Shown: positions 37,001 through 42,055 of the stretch, piece by piece | How positions within the stretch are numbered: position 1 is the stretch's first letter | How the letters are laid out: every line of letters begins with the position of its first letter | DNA from: Trichoplusia ni | Lineage: Eukaryota; Arthropoda; Insecta; Lepidoptera; Noctuidae | Direction of reading: 5' to 3' | DNA: 64,000 nt | NCBI RefSeq assembly: GCF_003590095.1 | Contig: NC_039480.1 | Location: 6,053,328 to 6,117,327 of the forward strand | Program-made: the position numbers and the translations under genes | The notes under the pieces: model-generated | Seen by the model: only the letters and a program-made list of their open reading frames with translations | What the model was told of the DNA's origin: nothing | Databases searched by the model: none

Positions 37001-40000
37001 GGACTGTGTCTCCGTTCTGGAGACCAGCTCTCTTGGCTGGCGAGTTGGGTTGAATCTGGTGGGTGGAGTGAAAGTATTAATACTGCTGACTGCACGGATA
37101 GCTGCAGTGGTTGAGGTCGCCAAGCCAAACCACGTCGCGCGATTCGGTCCCCGCGTAGGACAAGCATTTGTGTGATCCACGAATGCTTGTCCCGAGTCTG
37201 GGTGTCTTTGTGCATGTGACTTGAATGTTTGTGAAACCCAAGACACAAGGATTAATTCCTTAGTCGTTTTTTAAATAAAACTAAATAAACAAGAAACTTC
37301 ATGGGCCAGTTCTTTCCAGAACAATGGTGGATGGCCACTGGTAGATACCACATCATATTTTAGATGAAAGTTCTCAACAAGGCCTCTGCATATTGGACCT
37401 GTGTCCCCGTGCACGCCTTGAAAAACGACCGGGTCTCGTGTCATGAAGTTATCCCGTGAAAATGAAGAGATACTATTGAAAAACTATTATACATCGTTAT
37501 CTAGTCTCAGAGTAAGAAAAGCTTGTGTTATGAGTACTAGACAACTGATAAACATACTTATATATTTCTAAATACATACATTATAATAAAGATAAAATAT
37601 CTGTGAACCAAGTATCATCTAAACCAGAGATATTAGTATGATAGACTGGTCTGTTGGTCTAGCGGTAAGTGTTTCCGACTGCTATAACAAAGGTCGTGGG
37701 TTCGATTCCCACAACAACCTTTTTTTTTGGGTAATGAACGTCAGATGTTCTGTGTCTGGGTGTAATTTATCTATATTATGTATGTATTTAGAAATATATG
37801 AGTATGTTTATCAGTTGTCTAGTACTCATAATACAAGCTTTGCTTAGTTTGAGACTAGATGGCGTAGTGTGAAAGTTTTGGAATATTATAATATTATCTT
37901 CGTCGATATTTTTTGTTTAAAAAAGGCAAAACTACGTTTCTCATATTTGTTCATTATCTAACTGAGGGCCTTAATACATTTTTAATTTGTACACTCAGTC
38001 GTCATCCCTGTTATCAATATTGTTTCATACCACAAAAATTAACAGCTATAAAAAACCAAATAAAAATAACTGTATCAATCTATATTAGTTTCAATATCAT
38101 GAAATGCACTTCAGTTGTCAATTCACGTACGACATGCGACATTGGACGATGTATAAATCGAAGCTGTCAATCGCTGGCTGACATCCAAATGCCCTTGGTT
38201 ACAACATCACTGATTAGTAGATCAAGTTTATAATTAACTAATAGATTTTTAACAAAAGAGTATTTGACTAAGTGCCGATTTCTCAATCGCCAGATAACTT
38301 TTATCTGACGAATATGTTTGAAGTTTTGACAGCTTTTGTATAGGAAATATGTCAAACGGCCATATTTATTCCTCAGATAGAAGTTAACTGACGATTGAAA
38401 AATCGGCCCTAAATCTAATAATATAAATCGGTTTAGTCCGTCAGAGAGATTTACAAAAAAATATTGACGTATGTATGTTTTCATTTTATCACTTAACTAG
38501 CTGTTGCCCGCGACTTCGTCCTCGTGGTTAGAAGAACTTGAACCGTTTTGGCAGCGCACGCAACGGAAGCCCTCAAAGATGAATAATTCTCCCGTTTTTT
38601 ACGCATTTTCCTTTGTATCTTCACTCCTATTAGTCAGAGCGTGATGTTATACAGCCTATAGCCTTCCTTGATAAACGGTCTATTCAAGACAAAAAAATTT
38701 TAATTCGCACCAGTAGATCCTGAGATTAGCGCGTGCAAACAAACAAACTCTTCAGTTTTATCCTCGGTGATTTTTTAGTCGTCTTACAAAAGTAGCCCAG
38801 TTCATGTATACGACATAAAATGCCCCTAGGCGCGATTATTATTTTTTTATCTTCAACTAAGATAATAGGTACGAAGAAAAATAAAACATGAGAAATCTGA
38901 AACATTCTGTTAAAAATGATAAAAATGCCGACGCCCACGCCCCTCACCATTGTTACAAGGCTCGGACCGCGCTCGCAACAGAGCTATGTTTCTAAAACTA
39001 CGAATTGCATCATAATATTGAAAAAAAAATGCATTTTAAATTTATTGAAATCTCATAAATACCTATTTTTTTATCATGAACGTGTTCTATTCATTGGATA
39101 CATGAACTGGGCTGCTTTGTAAGAGGACTAAAAAATCACGGTATATATTAGCAATCAGCATAGAAGTATAGATAGTATATTAGTATAGATATAGATTAAA
39201 ATTAAGGAAGATCAAAATCACTTAAGTATGGTAGTGGGGGCTAGTGACATCACTTGCTAGTAAAAAGCGTACTGGTAAGTGACGTCACATGACATTTTAT
39301 TTCGCTGTATCCCATTTATTGTTTGTTTACGAGATAAAAGATTAAAATCGTACTCAATATTTTTATGAAATGTGTGACAGACTAAACAGAATTATATTAT
39401 TAGAGTCAAATACCCTATTATTAAAAAACCTATTTTCCAAAAATCTTTGACAAAAATATTTTCATTATTAAATGATGTAACGGTTTACTCACGCGTATTT
39501 ATCGGGGTGGCCCGACTAGTTTCGGACCCAACCGGAGTCCTTAATCATGAGCAGACGCGGCGGGATCCCGCCGTGAGTAATCACGATAGTTATTATAATA
39601 AAAAAATCTTTGTCAAATTCTCTATTTATTTAAAAGACTCCCGGATTTAGGAATTTAATACTCTTTTTTCTTGCTGTGGGGTTTACACAATATTGATTGT
39701 ATTTTATTGAAAATAAGTTCATTAAGTAATTTATTCTTAACTTCGTATGCTATAATAATTTTATCATATGAAATGTTTACAAATCTTTTTAATTACAGAC
39801 AATTTAAAATTGCGAATATAAGTGTATAAAACATTTCAAGTCACATGCACAAAGACACCCAGACTCATTATACTCACTACAGGACAAGCACTCATTATAC
39901 TCACATCACACACATGCTTGTCCTACGCGGGGATCGAACAATGGGCGACAGAATTAATTATTAAAATAATTAAAATAAACTATATTAGATACCTTCACCA

Positions 40001-40091
40001 TAGTAATTGGCATTTCTAAATCAGTGCCTCCTATAAGCTCAAAGCCCCATCGTTCACTTGGTTCTCTGGTTAAATGCACGTCCAACGCCAT
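6945..40091 (-). CDS. ZASP-like PDZ protein of the Z-disc, 15 exons, 3' end missing
   Basis: This is probably a muscle Z-disc scaffold of the ZASP/ALP-Enigma family, which binds alpha-actinin. Coding exons, 5' to 3': 40091-39993, 37055-36904, 34590-31044, 30544-29768, 29296-29170, 27882-27792, 25736-25478, 23294-23229, 20411-20249, 18994-18800, 17728-17598, 16943-16904, 16294-16101, 15707-15484, 7095-6945. All junctions agree in phase, giving 6216 nt or 2072 residues. Residues 1-84 are a PDZ domain whose ligand loop reads WGFELIGG, the family form. Residues 85-1266 come from one exon of charged, likely coiled-coil sequence. Two ZM-like modules (residues 1568-1684 and 1999-2050) carry the SEVxK tail motif. 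No LIM domain is seen. Drosophila Zasp66 or Zasp67 is the closest idea, but I cannot choose between them. The 3' end lies outside the window or is unrecognised. Confidence 0.82.
7096..8734. other. Intron 14 part, few features
   Basis: No exon is seen. An imperfect inverted pair (around 7132-7165 and 7612-7645, GTACTTGGAGC and its complement) may bound a roughly 510-bp transposon. The rest is AT-rich. Confidence 0.4.
8735..8933 (+). mobile_element. Helitron-like element, CTAG-ended
   Basis: It starts with CTATACTAATCTATAAAGCT, carries TCACGCTGCGACTAATAGGA and ends CGCGGGCAACAGCTAG|T. The middle is shortened relative to other copies. Confidence 0.7.
8934..9227. other. Intronic stretch with a LINE-type tail
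   Basis: No exon is seen. CCTCTTCCCGTATAGGGAAGG-type tail sequence lies near 8955 and is followed by GAGCATTGATCACCACGCTA. The related inverse phrase is at 41600. Confidence 0.4.
9228..9425. mobile_element. MITE H without the inner G unit
   Basis: TATTTGACTAAATCTTATC, then AGTCCGTCAGAGAGATTTAC, matches the outer part of the composites at 3000 and 22990, but here no fold-back unit interrupts it. It serves as the unoccupied form of that site. Confidence 0.55.
9740..9908 (-). mobile_element. SINE family B, left arm of an inverted pair
   Basis: Its tail is at the left (ATCCTTGTGTCTTGGGTTTC) and its tRNA-like head is at the right (complement of CGGATAGCCGAGTAGTTGG). The middle lacks the B-box region. 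Confidence 0.75.
9909..10016 (+). mobile_element. SINE family B tail, right arm of an inverted pair
   Basis: GAATGCTTGTCCTGAGTCTG followed by GTGCATGTGACTTGAATGTT is the same tail as the preceding copy, in the opposite direction. The two copies abut. Confidence 0.75.
10017..10959. other. AT-rich intron, no exon seen
   Basis: It is low-complexity AT-rich DNA. A short perfect hairpin (AACATAATACTT with AAGTATTATGTT) lies at about 10933-10959. Confidence 0.5.
10960..11315 (+). mobile_element. 5S-rRNA-headed SINE (SINE3 type)
   Basis: The head CGATCACAGGTTAAGCTATG, continuing to a GGGTGACCATC phrase, resembles the 5S rRNA internal promoter region. The body is AAGGCACATTAAATTGTGGG and the tail AACATAGTTGGGAAAAGGCT. 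Seven copies lie in the window. Confidence 0.7.
11316..11859. other. AT-rich intron, no exon seen
   Basis: I see no repeat family or coding potential that I can support. Confidence 0.45.
11860..12115. repeat. Dispersed-repeat tail
   Basis: It reads AAAACGACTCAACCGATTTT and ends in CCTCTTTTTGTCGGGGGT, a phrase common at the ends of lepidopteran interspersed repeats. It holds one TGACGTCA palindrome at 12052-12059. Classification is uncertain. Confidence 0.4.
12237..12450 (+). mobile_element. SINE family K (tRNA-headed)
   Basis: The head is GACCTCCGTCGTCGAGTGGC and the body ends CTTACGTTGGGTTCAGAACA. The inverse copy at 16993-17215 retains a clear B-box (GGTTTGATCCCCGG on the minus strand). 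Confidence 0.65.
12605..12901 (-). mobile_element. Helitron-like element, second subfamily
   Basis: It shares the terminal ACTAGCTGTTGCCCGCGACT but has a different interior (CAGCTTTTGCAATGTAAGCG) and other end (TTCGCCTTTATAATAGTAGT). It closely matches the copies at 55790-56088 and 63555-63850. Confidence 0.75.
12902..13436. other. Intronic stretch with a repeat tail
   Basis: No exon is seen. A hairpin CTCGCC..GGCGAG lies at about 12996-13024. GAGTTTCTCGCCGGTTCTTC at about 13139 is a common lepidopteran repeat phrase. Confidence 0.45.
13437..13610 (-). mobile_element. Helitron-like fragment (third subfamily)
   Basis: It begins ACTAGCTTTAGCCTGCGGGC and ends TGCGTGAAAGAGTAACAAAC, the same organisation as the other CTAG-ended elements with a diverged interior. 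Confidence 0.5.
13611..14507. other. Intron, no exon seen
   Basis: Repeat-like sequence (CGTGATTGTGAAACTATAAG, then TAAATCTGTTTAGTCCGTTA) lies at about 13900-14110. The rest is AT-rich without recognisable features. Confidence 0.4.
14508..14590 (+). mobile_element. SINE family C head
   Basis: CCTGTTGGTCTAGTCACTAG gives a tRNA A-box-like start, and GTCGTGGGTCCGATTCCCAC a B-box. Only the tRNA-like head remains. Confidence 0.6.
14591..15483. other. AT-rich intron, no exon seen
   Basis: I see nothing beyond AT-rich sequence and short A-tracts. Confidence 0.45.
15484..15707 (-). CDS. ZASP-like exon 14 (second ZM-like module, part 1)
   Basis: It encodes residues 1948-2021, including the basic PWSTKPKRMFGPLDPEERA and then YDEAKIEEILQAHSELIQG. 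The latter resembles exon 6 and the ZM region. It ends ATG GG|GTATTT, a phase-2 break inside a Gly codon as in exon 6. Reading through the donor would add only six residues before a stop, a possible short isoform. Confidence 0.82.
15708..16100. other. AT-rich intron 13
   Basis: Nothing is seen except clustered ATCGAT/ATCGATAT motifs at 15756-15805. Confidence 0.45.
16101..16294 (-). CDS. ZASP-like exon 13
   Basis: It encodes residues 1883-1947, VVENHQQEMQTIQEGNENET and then Thr/Glu/Val-rich sequence ending LRLEKQRK. The acceptor is CTACACCAACAG and the donor AAAG|GTAAAG, leaving phase 0. Confidence 0.78.
16381..16527. mobile_element. Palindromic MITE family E (right half intact)
   Basis: It contains CGGAGTCTTTAATCATGAGC and ends GATAAATACGCGTGAGTAAA, then CCGTTAC. 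The long terminal inverted repeat is seen complete in the copy at 22553-22681. Confidence 0.65.
16565..16816 (+). mobile_element. Helitron-like element, CTAG-ended
   Basis: It runs from TCTATACTAATATAAAAGCT to CGCGGGCAACAGCTAG|T and includes the ATCACGCTGCGACTAATAGG core. Confidence 0.72.
16904..16943 (-). CDS. ZASP-like exon 12 (40 nt)
   Basis: It encodes ETQPEVQNYHEPE (residues 1870-1882). The acceptor is TTTTTCTTTCAG and the donor GAAG|GTAGGT (phase 1). The exon is accepted because both junction phases agree and both splice sites are strong. Confidence 0.72.
16993..17215 (-). mobile_element. SINE family K (tRNA-headed)
   Basis: The minus-strand head is GACCTCCGTGGTCGAGTGGC with B-box GGTTTGATCCCCGG. 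The tail matches 12237-12450. Confidence 0.7.
17404..17576 (-). mobile_element. SINE family B
   Basis: The tail is on the left (CATTCAAGTCACATGCACA). The complement of the tRNA head is on the right (GGGGATCGATCC, then CCACTCGGCTATCCG). It ends about 22 bp before the 3' end of exon 11 of the ZASP-like gene. Confidence 0.78.
17598..17728 (-). CDS. ZASP-like exon 11 (amphipathic helix)
   Basis: It encodes residues 1826-1869, DPNASVEQQLMQMRAQLAAL and then AQLPEVIQQTLDLVSKQL, a strongly helical Leu/Gln/Ala-rich segment likely to form a coiled coil. The acceptor is GTTCATCTTAG and the donor CAA|GTATGC (phase 0). Confidence 0.8.
17870..18040. repeat. Dispersed repeat N
   Basis: GCCGGGGCAGCGGGATTGCC, then GGGTTTTAGTCAGTAGGGGT and CTGACACAC, recurs with differences at 28765-28905. 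The class is unknown. Confidence 0.5.
18150..18315 (+). mobile_element. SINE family L body
   Basis: It is a headless copy of the element at 1785-2024, in the opposite orientation: AAAACGGTGAAGGAAAACAT, then GGTTACACTCTGACACCAGG. Confidence 0.6.
18318..18529 (-). mobile_element. 5S-headed SINE fragment
   Basis: The tail and body only are present, inverted: TATGTTAGGGTCGGCTTTCA, then ACAAGGAGCGACTGCCTATC. The 5S-like head is missing. The break is at a perfect hairpin (18530-18569). Confidence 0.65.
18530..18569. repeat. Perfect 18-bp hairpin
   Basis: AACGTATGGTTGACGTAC (18530-18547) pairs exactly with 18552-18569 around the loop AGAA. It sits at the broken end of the inverted 5S-headed SINE. 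Confidence 0.85.
18800..18994 (-). CDS. ZASP-like exon 10
   Basis: It encodes residues 1761-1825, starting IPLPLPKEPTPPPIEEQPP, followed by Glu/Gln/Val repeats (TEVQEVTEVQEE) and a helical end AEQLVTSVQRMV. The acceptor is ACATTTGCCAG and the donor GTCG|GTAAGT (phase 1). Confidence 0.8.
19300..19478 (+). mobile_element. Helitron-like element, truncated
   Basis: It contains the TCACGCTGCGACTAATAGGA core and ends TAACAGCTAG|T. The 5' part and the CGCG hairpin are lost. Confidence 0.6.
19748..19885. mobile_element. Palindromic MITE family E
   Basis: AGTTTACTCACGCGTATGTA on the left, GATAAATACGCGTGAGAAAG on the right and GACTAGTTTCGGACCCAACC inside match the family arms. Confidence 0.68.
19961..20229 (-). 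mobile_element. Helitron-like element, fourth subfamily
   Basis: It begins ACTAGCTGACCCAGCAAACG and ends near ATTTTATATATTAG, an AT-rich start typical of these elements read on the minus strand. It ends about 20 bp from the 3' end of exon 9. Confidence 0.5.
20249..20411 (-). CDS. ZASP-like exon 9
   Basis: It encodes residues 1707-1760, DFETGPLPWEERAVQDASLP and then an acidic/Pro-rich PEEPILIPEVPEF. The acceptor is CATCGTGACAG and the donor ACTG|GTAAGA (phase 1). Helitron-like insertions flank it closely: one ends near 20229 and another starts at 20440. Confidence 0.8.
20440..20661 (+). mobile_element. Helitron-like element, CTAG-ended
   Basis: It runs from TCTATATACTAATATATAAA to GCGGGCAACAGCTAG|T, with AACGCGCTAATCTCAGGAAC near the start. 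It lies 29 bp upstream of the exon 9 acceptor. Confidence 0.72.
20725..20790 (-). mobile_element. SINE family B tail fragment
   Basis: CACTGAGGAATTTAATCCTT and GGTTTCACAAATACACCCAG are remnants of the family B tail. Confidence 0.5.
21030..21320. mobile_element. Dispersed MITE-like repeat with TGACGTCA
   Basis: GTCCCTCAGTTAGATAATTG, then CAATCGTGACGTCACGCGTG, recurs at 45250-45690. It contains the 8-bp palindrome at 21198-21205. Confidence 0.5.
21652..22031. mobile_element. TA-flanked MITE family F
   Basis: Terminal inverted repeats of roughly 45 bp start CACGGTGATTTTTTAGTCGT at the left and end with the complement at the right, flanked by TA on both sides. A TA duplication fits Tc1/mariner-type movement. 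Four copies lie in the window. Confidence 0.75.
22035..22550. other. AT-rich intron, nothing seen
   Basis: No coding signal or recognisable repeat is found in this part of intron 8. Confidence 0.45.
22553..22681. mobile_element. Palindromic MITE family E, complete copy
   Basis: Both arms are present: TGTAACGGTTTACTCACGCG at the left and its complement at the right, around GACTAGTTTCGGACCCGAAA. The arms are about 45 bp and nearly identical. Confidence 0.8.
22825..23165. mobile_element. Composite fold-back MITE (G inside H)
   Basis: The H part carries TGACGTCA (22835-22842) and TCCGTCAGACGGTTTT-like sequence on the minus strand. The inner G unit is at 23019-23155 with long inverted arms. It ends 63 bp from exon 8. 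Confidence 0.65.
23229..23294 (-). CDS. ZASP-like exon 8
   Basis: It is a 66-nt phase 0-0 exon encoding EPYTVKIVKQAKPKVAPDYK and then PE (residues 1685-1706). The acceptor is TTTCTTTCACAG and the donor GAG|GTATAA. A symmetric exon can be skipped without a frameshift. Confidence 0.78.
23935..24208 (+). mobile_element. Helitron-like element, CTAG-ended
   Basis: It runs from TCTATACTAATATATAAAGC to GCGGGCAACAGCTAG|T and is one of the fullest copies, including TTATTCATCTTCGAGGGCTG. Confidence 0.75.
24209..25477. other. AT-rich intron 7, no exon seen
   Basis: No exon or clear repeat family is seen. The stretch is mainly AT-rich single-copy-looking DNA. Confidence 0.4.
25478..25736 (-). CDS. ZASP-like exon 7 (first ZM-like module, part 2)
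   Basis: It encodes residues 1598-1684, including DSEVLKALNEELARQKAEEK, the SEVxK motif that closes ZM regions, and then KRPVPKVKFGYHGW. The acceptor GAAAACAG|A is chosen because it is the only one that keeps phase 2. An in-frame ATG just upstream (25750) could instead start a short isoform. The donor is GCG|GTGAGT. Confidence 0.78.
25983..26072 (-). mobile_element. SINE family B tail fragment
   Basis: CACAAGTCACATGCACAAAG, then CCAGACTCAGGACAAGGATT; the head is lost. Confidence 0.65.
26310..26667 (+). mobile_element. 5S-rRNA-headed SINE (SINE3 type)
   Basis: This is a full-length copy. The head ATCACAGGTTAAGCTACGCA leads to GTAGATGGGTGACCATCT. The tail is CCTAACATAGTTGGGAAAAG. Confidence 0.75.
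26855..27165. mobile_element. SINE B scrap and MITE H half
   Basis: CCCGCACTAAGGAATTGAAT at 26861 is the tail end of family B. It is followed by TATTTGACTAAC and, at 27000-27060, CGTGTGACGTCACTTACCAG, the TGACGTCA end of MITE H. Confidence 0.5.
27177..27552. mobile_element. TA-flanked MITE family F
   Basis: It has the same CACGGTGATTTTTTAGTCGT arms and GC-rich centre (ACAAGGCTCGGACCG) as 21652-22031, flanked by TA. It ends 240 bp from exon 6. Confidence 0.75.
27792..27882 (-). CDS. ZASP-like exon 6 (first ZM-like module, part 1)
   Basis: It encodes residues 1568-1597, KQLGKPGISEEKIAELISGE and then AEMLREAHVMG. This aligns with the SDESIAExLSAQAEVL..LG stretch of the ZM/DUF4749 region in ZASP proteins. 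It ends ATG GG|GTGAGT, a phase-2 intron inside a Gly codon, exactly as exon 14 does. Confidence 0.82.
28107..28353 (+). mobile_element. Helitron-like element, CTAG-ended
   Basis: It runs from TCTATACTAATATATAAAGC to GCGGGCAACAGCTAG|T, in intron 5. Confidence 0.75.
28566..28760 (-). mobile_element. SINE family B
   Basis: The tail is at the left, the body is ACAAACGCTTGTCCTATGCA, and the head complement is at the right with ACGTCACGCGCAGTGGGTTC. Confidence 0.75.
28765..28905. repeat. Dispersed repeat N
   Basis: It matches 17870-18040: GTCGGTTTTAGTCAGTAGAA, then CTGCTCAACCCAAAGCG. Confidence 0.5.
29001..29051. repeat. Perfect 23-bp hairpin
   Basis: Arm 29001-29023 (AATTGTACTGTCACCCTACA, then TGC) is the exact reverse complement of 29029-29051, with the loop TGCAT. 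It lies in intron 5 of the ZASP-like gene, about 120 bp downstream of exon 5. Confidence 0.9.
29170..29296 (-). CDS. ZASP-like exon 5
   Basis: Residues 1526-1567 read SEPVGIQEPRQSPYMTETGE and then IVDGLEEPVLDEEVA. The acceptor is TCTCCTATAG and the donor GCCA|GTAAGT (phase 1). It is acidic and has no known domain. Confidence 0.8.
29355..29530 (+). mobile_element. SINE family B
   Basis: The head is TGCACGGATAACCCGAGCAG with an eroded B-box. The body and tail are GGACAAGCATT..GTGCATGTGACTTG. Confidence 0.75.
29768..30544 (-). CDS. ZASP-like exon 4 (Glu/Lys and PEVK-like)
   Basis: It encodes residues 1267-1525, joined in phase 0 to exon 3 (acceptor ATATATAG). The first half is charged (KTEQYKEEKISKSYQES). 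The second half is rich in Pro, Glu, Val and Lys, for example VVPPAPVVKEEV and PIIEEPKEAPIIKEEE. This composition resembles the PEVK springs of titin-like proteins. It ends LLGFRPVVFDPEAIPKRG and then Q with the donor CAG|GTAATA. Confidence 0.82.
30545..31043. other. Intron 3 of the ZASP-like gene
   Basis: It is about 500 bp of AT-rich sequence with no repeat or exon seen. Confidence 0.5.
31044..34590 (-). CDS. ZASP-like exon 3, giant charged exon
   Basis: One 3547-nt exon encodes residues 85-1266 without a stop. It opens with GLYDPVLDDQEPIYDYEPED and a conserved-looking segment LLNALTNGVGLGTRYKLPIS. Long Glu/Lys/Val/Ser-rich stretches follow, typical of coiled coil or extended chain. A Ser/Ile/Asp-rich tract with repeated SxDISKESxDI units covers about 31490-31690. 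A Pro-rich end repeats PVYTKPGLNGG and PVYRKPGLFGG. The acceptor is CTTGTTACAG and the donor AAG|GTATGT (phase 0). Such a large exon is far beyond the usual size for the family; most ZASP proteins lack it. Confidence 0.85.
34591..36039. other. Intron 2, AT-rich with one Helitron end
   Basis: A Helitron-like 3' end (CCCGCGGGCAACAGCTAG) lies at 34859-34876. The rest is AT-rich with no exon seen. Confidence 0.45.
36040..36178. mobile_element. Palindromic MITE family E
   Basis: It has diverged arms (AACGGTTTACTTAAGC..ATACGCGAGAGTAAC) around GCCCGAGTAGTTTCGGAACC. Confidence 0.65.
36300..36605. mobile_element. Two partial MITE family E copies
   Basis: One copy is at 36300-36430, ending GATAAATACGCGTGAGTAAA and CCGTTAT. 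A second fragment at 36546-36602 reads GTCCGAAACTAGTCGGGTAA. Together with 36040 they form a local cluster. Confidence 0.6.
36700..36890. repeat. Dispersed repeat P
   Basis: GTAAATTGCATTGCCATCGG, then TGAAAATTTCTGCCTGCTCG and AACGACAAACAAACAAGAAA, recurs at 41935, 42460 and 60560. It abuts the 3' end of PDZ exon 2. Confidence 0.6.
36904..37055 (-). CDS. ZASP-like exon 2 (PDZ second half)
   Basis: Residues 34-83 read IQPNSPAKRAGLQNGDTVLT and then the helix-rich EAACRKVAECGDAM. This is the AGLxxGD turn and second helix of a PDZ domain. The acceptor is CCACCCACCAG and the donor CG|GTGAGC (phase 2). A family B SINE (37088-37262) lies only 33 bp upstream of the acceptor. Confidence 0.88.
37088..37262 (+). 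mobile_element. SINE family B
   Basis: The head is TGCACGGATAGCTGCAGTGG with B-box-like GATTCGGTCCCCGCG, and the full body and tail end AAGACACAAGGATTAATTCC. Confidence 0.8.
37470..37580 (-). mobile_element. SINE family C tail
   Basis: ATGAGTACTAGACAACTGAT, then ACTTATATATTTCTAAATAC is the family C tail, inverted relative to the fuller copy that begins 50 bp later. Confidence 0.65.
37630..37890 (+). mobile_element. SINE family C, near complete
   Basis: The head is GTCTGTTGGTCTAGCGGTAA (A-box) and GGTCGTGGGTTCGATTCCCA (B-box). The tail is TCAGTTGTCTAGTACTCATA, then GACTAGATGGCGTAGTGTGA. Confidence 0.78.
38262..38480. mobile_element. Composite fold-back MITE (G inside H)
   Basis: CCGATTTCTCAATCGCCAGA is the left arm and ACGATTGAAAAATCGGCCCT the right arm, inside TATTTGACTAAG..AAATCTAATAATATAAATC. 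Confidence 0.65.
38496..38761 (-). mobile_element. Helitron-like element, CTAG-ended
   Basis: It runs from ACTAGCTGTTGCCCGCGACT to AAACTCTTCAGTTTTA. It directly abuts a family F MITE. Confidence 0.72.
38762..39142. mobile_element. TA-flanked MITE family F
   Basis: It has the arms CTCGGTGATTTTTTAGTCGT and complement, with the same centre as other copies. The left end appears to be trimmed at the junction with the Helitron. Confidence 0.72.
39215..39430. mobile_element. MITE H half
   Basis: GCTAGTGACATCACTTGCTA, then GGTAAGTGACGTCACATGAC; TGACGTCA is at 39280-39287. The inner fold-back unit is absent. Confidence 0.55.
39468..39585. mobile_element. Palindromic MITE family E (left half)
   Basis: AAATGATGTAACGGTTTACT and CACGCGTATTTATCGGGGTG are followed by CGGAGTCCTTAATCATGAGC. 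The right arm is truncated. Confidence 0.65.
39828..39945 (-). mobile_element. SINE family B fragment
   Basis: TTTCAAGTCACATGCACAAA, then CATGCTTGTCCTACGCGGGG. A short ACTCATTATACTCAC duplication interrupts the body. It ends 48 bp from exon 1 of the ZASP-like gene. Confidence 0.65.
39993..40091 (-). CDS. ZASP-like exon 1 (start, PDZ first half)
   Basis: It encodes 33 residues beginning MALDVHLTREPSERWGFELI. ATG follows directly on a strong acceptor (TTCTCTTTCCGTTCCCTAG), so at least one upstream 5' UTR exon must exist beyond 40091. The GLGF-type carboxylate-binding loop is WGFEL. The donor AAG|GTATCT leaves phase 0. A further in-frame coding start in an upstream exon cannot be excluded. Confidence 0.85.
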
Positions 40092-40146
40092 CTAGGGAAC
40101 GGAAAGAGAAGATTTAAAACATTAAAGAAATTGACATTATCTACAT

Positions 40147-40345
40147 CATCATCCTAGCCTTTTCCTAACTATGTTGTGGTCGACTTCCAGTCTAACCGGA
40201 TGCAACTAAGTACCAGTGTTTTACAAGGAGCGACTGCCTATCTGACCTCCTCAACCCAGTTACCTGGGCAACACGATACCCCTTAGTTAGACTGCTTTTC
40301 AGACTTTCTAGTTTCTGACGAGTAACAATCGTCAAAGATGTGTAT
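40147..40345 (-). mobile_element. 5S-headed SINE fragment
   Basis: The inverted tail and body read TAACTATGTTGTGGTCGACT, then ACAAGGAGCGACTGCCTATC. The head is missing. Confidence 0.65.
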
Positions 40346-40362
40346 CACACAAAAACGTGTAC

Positions 40363-40437
40363 CACGTGGGGATCGAACCCGCGACAAGTGGCGCTCGGCT
40401 CGTGGTGACCTCAGACACTCGGCTATCCGTGCAGTCA
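40363..40437 (-). mobile_element. SINE family B head
   Basis: GTGGGGATCGAACCCGCGAC, then CACTCGGCTATCCGTGCAG is the reverse complement of the tRNA-like head with both boxes. It joins directly to the 5S-headed fragment. Confidence 0.7.
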
Positions 40438-40751
40438 ATTATACACCTACATTAAAAAAACATACATGATAATAATTAAAAACAAATATCACGAAAACAC
40501 TAAAACTTACACACTTCATCAAAAGAATTTATTCGATGAGAATTGAACCGACCTTTGGTTTAAGCACTTTAGCAGTCAGCGCCACTAACAATTAGAACCA
40601 AGATAAAAAGAATTTTACGAGAGAAAAGAAAAATTGAGACAGGATTCAAACTTGCATCTCTAGGTTTAAAGCATTAGGGCGATGGTTTCTCAAGCGCTTT
40701 TTTTCCGGAAATATTCAGACAAAAAACACACGTGTTTTTTTTATTATCTTT

Positions 40752-41005
40752 ATCTTTACTAATATATAAAGCTGAAGAGTTTGTTTGTTTGTTTGAACGT
40801 GCTAATCTCAGGAACTACTGGTTCAAATTAAAAAAATCTTTTAGTATTGAATAGACCATTAATTGAGGAAGGTTTTAGGCTATATACCATCACGCTGCGA
40901 CTAATTGAAGCGAAGATGCAATGGAAAATGTGGAAAAAACAGGGCAGGTATAAATCATAACTTATATCCTCTAAGCACGCGGACGAAGTCGCGGGCAACA
41001 GCTAG
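40752..41005 (+). mobile_element. Helitron-like element, CTAG-ended
   Basis: It runs from TCTTTACTAATATATAAAGC to GCGGGCAACAGCTAG|T. Confidence 0.75.
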
Positions 41006-41270
41006 TATACATATAGAGTTATCACAAAATTGAAAACACAACATTAACACCAGTTTATTTCAAACAGGCCGTTCTCCAGGCACCTTTAAAACGTTACAGT
41101 AATGACTCTAATTGTACTAATCTAATCTAATAATTCTTTCGCGTAATACCGCGATGGCATTGTGGTTCGATGAATTTATATACAAGCGGTGTAAGTTCGA
41201 TTCCTACATGTAAATGTTATACATACGACATACATAAAATAAATGATCTTTATTTTTAAAACTATAATAT

Positions 41271-41550
41271 ACTAGCTGTTGCCCGCGACTTCGTGAGCGT
41301 GGTTAGAAGATAAAAGTTAGGAATTTTTGAACGCGAGTCCTCGAAGATGAATAATTTTCCCTGTTTTTTCTACATTTTCCATTGTATCTTCGCTGCTATT
41401 AGTCGCAGCGTGATGGTATATAGCCTAAAACTTTCCTCGATTAATGGTCTATTCACCACAAAGATTTCAGATTTTTCTAATTTGAACCAGTAGTTCCTGA
41501 GATTAGCGTGTTCAAACAAACAAACTCTTCAGCTTTATATATTAGTATAG
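41271..41550 (-). mobile_element. Helitron-like element, CTAG-ended
   Basis: It runs from ACTAGCTGTTGCCCGCGACT to TTCAGCTTTATATATTAGTA. Confidence 0.75.
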
Positions 41551-42055
41551 ATAAGAAAAGATTGTGAGGAAACTTAGATTCTAAATTTTTCAAGCTAGCG
41601 TGGTGATCAATGCTCAAACCGTCCTTTATAAGGGAAAGAGATCTATGCCCAACAGTGGGCCATAATCATTGCCTGTATTTATTTAATAATACATTATATA
41701 TTTATAATTATTTACCTTTCAATTAGCTTCGGAGAAGTTCACAGGCACACGGTTAAATTTTAACTGAGCGTTTCTTTGGCATGGGTCTCGATTGACACAA
41801 TTTTTTCAGTTAAGTAGGTCCGGACCTAGTTTTAACTAGACCTAGATTGACATACGTGTGTTAGGTACAGGTATAGAAACTATTCAAGATTACAATTTAA
41901 GTATTTGAATAAAAGAAATTGATTTAAAAATTCTAAAATTTGTCTTTAAATGTCACTCCATTCAAATGTTATTAAAATCGGTCCAGCCATTTTTATATTT
42001 GTAAATTGCATTGTCATCGGGTTTGAAACTACCCTGAAAATTTCAGCCTGCTAGC
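41551..42055. other. Intergenic stretch with a repeat P copy
   Basis: A LINE-type tail phrase (TGCCCAACAGTGGGCC) lies near 41652. Repeat P covers 41935-42053 and stops exactly where a SINE begins. The rest is AT-rich with no exon. Confidence 0.45.
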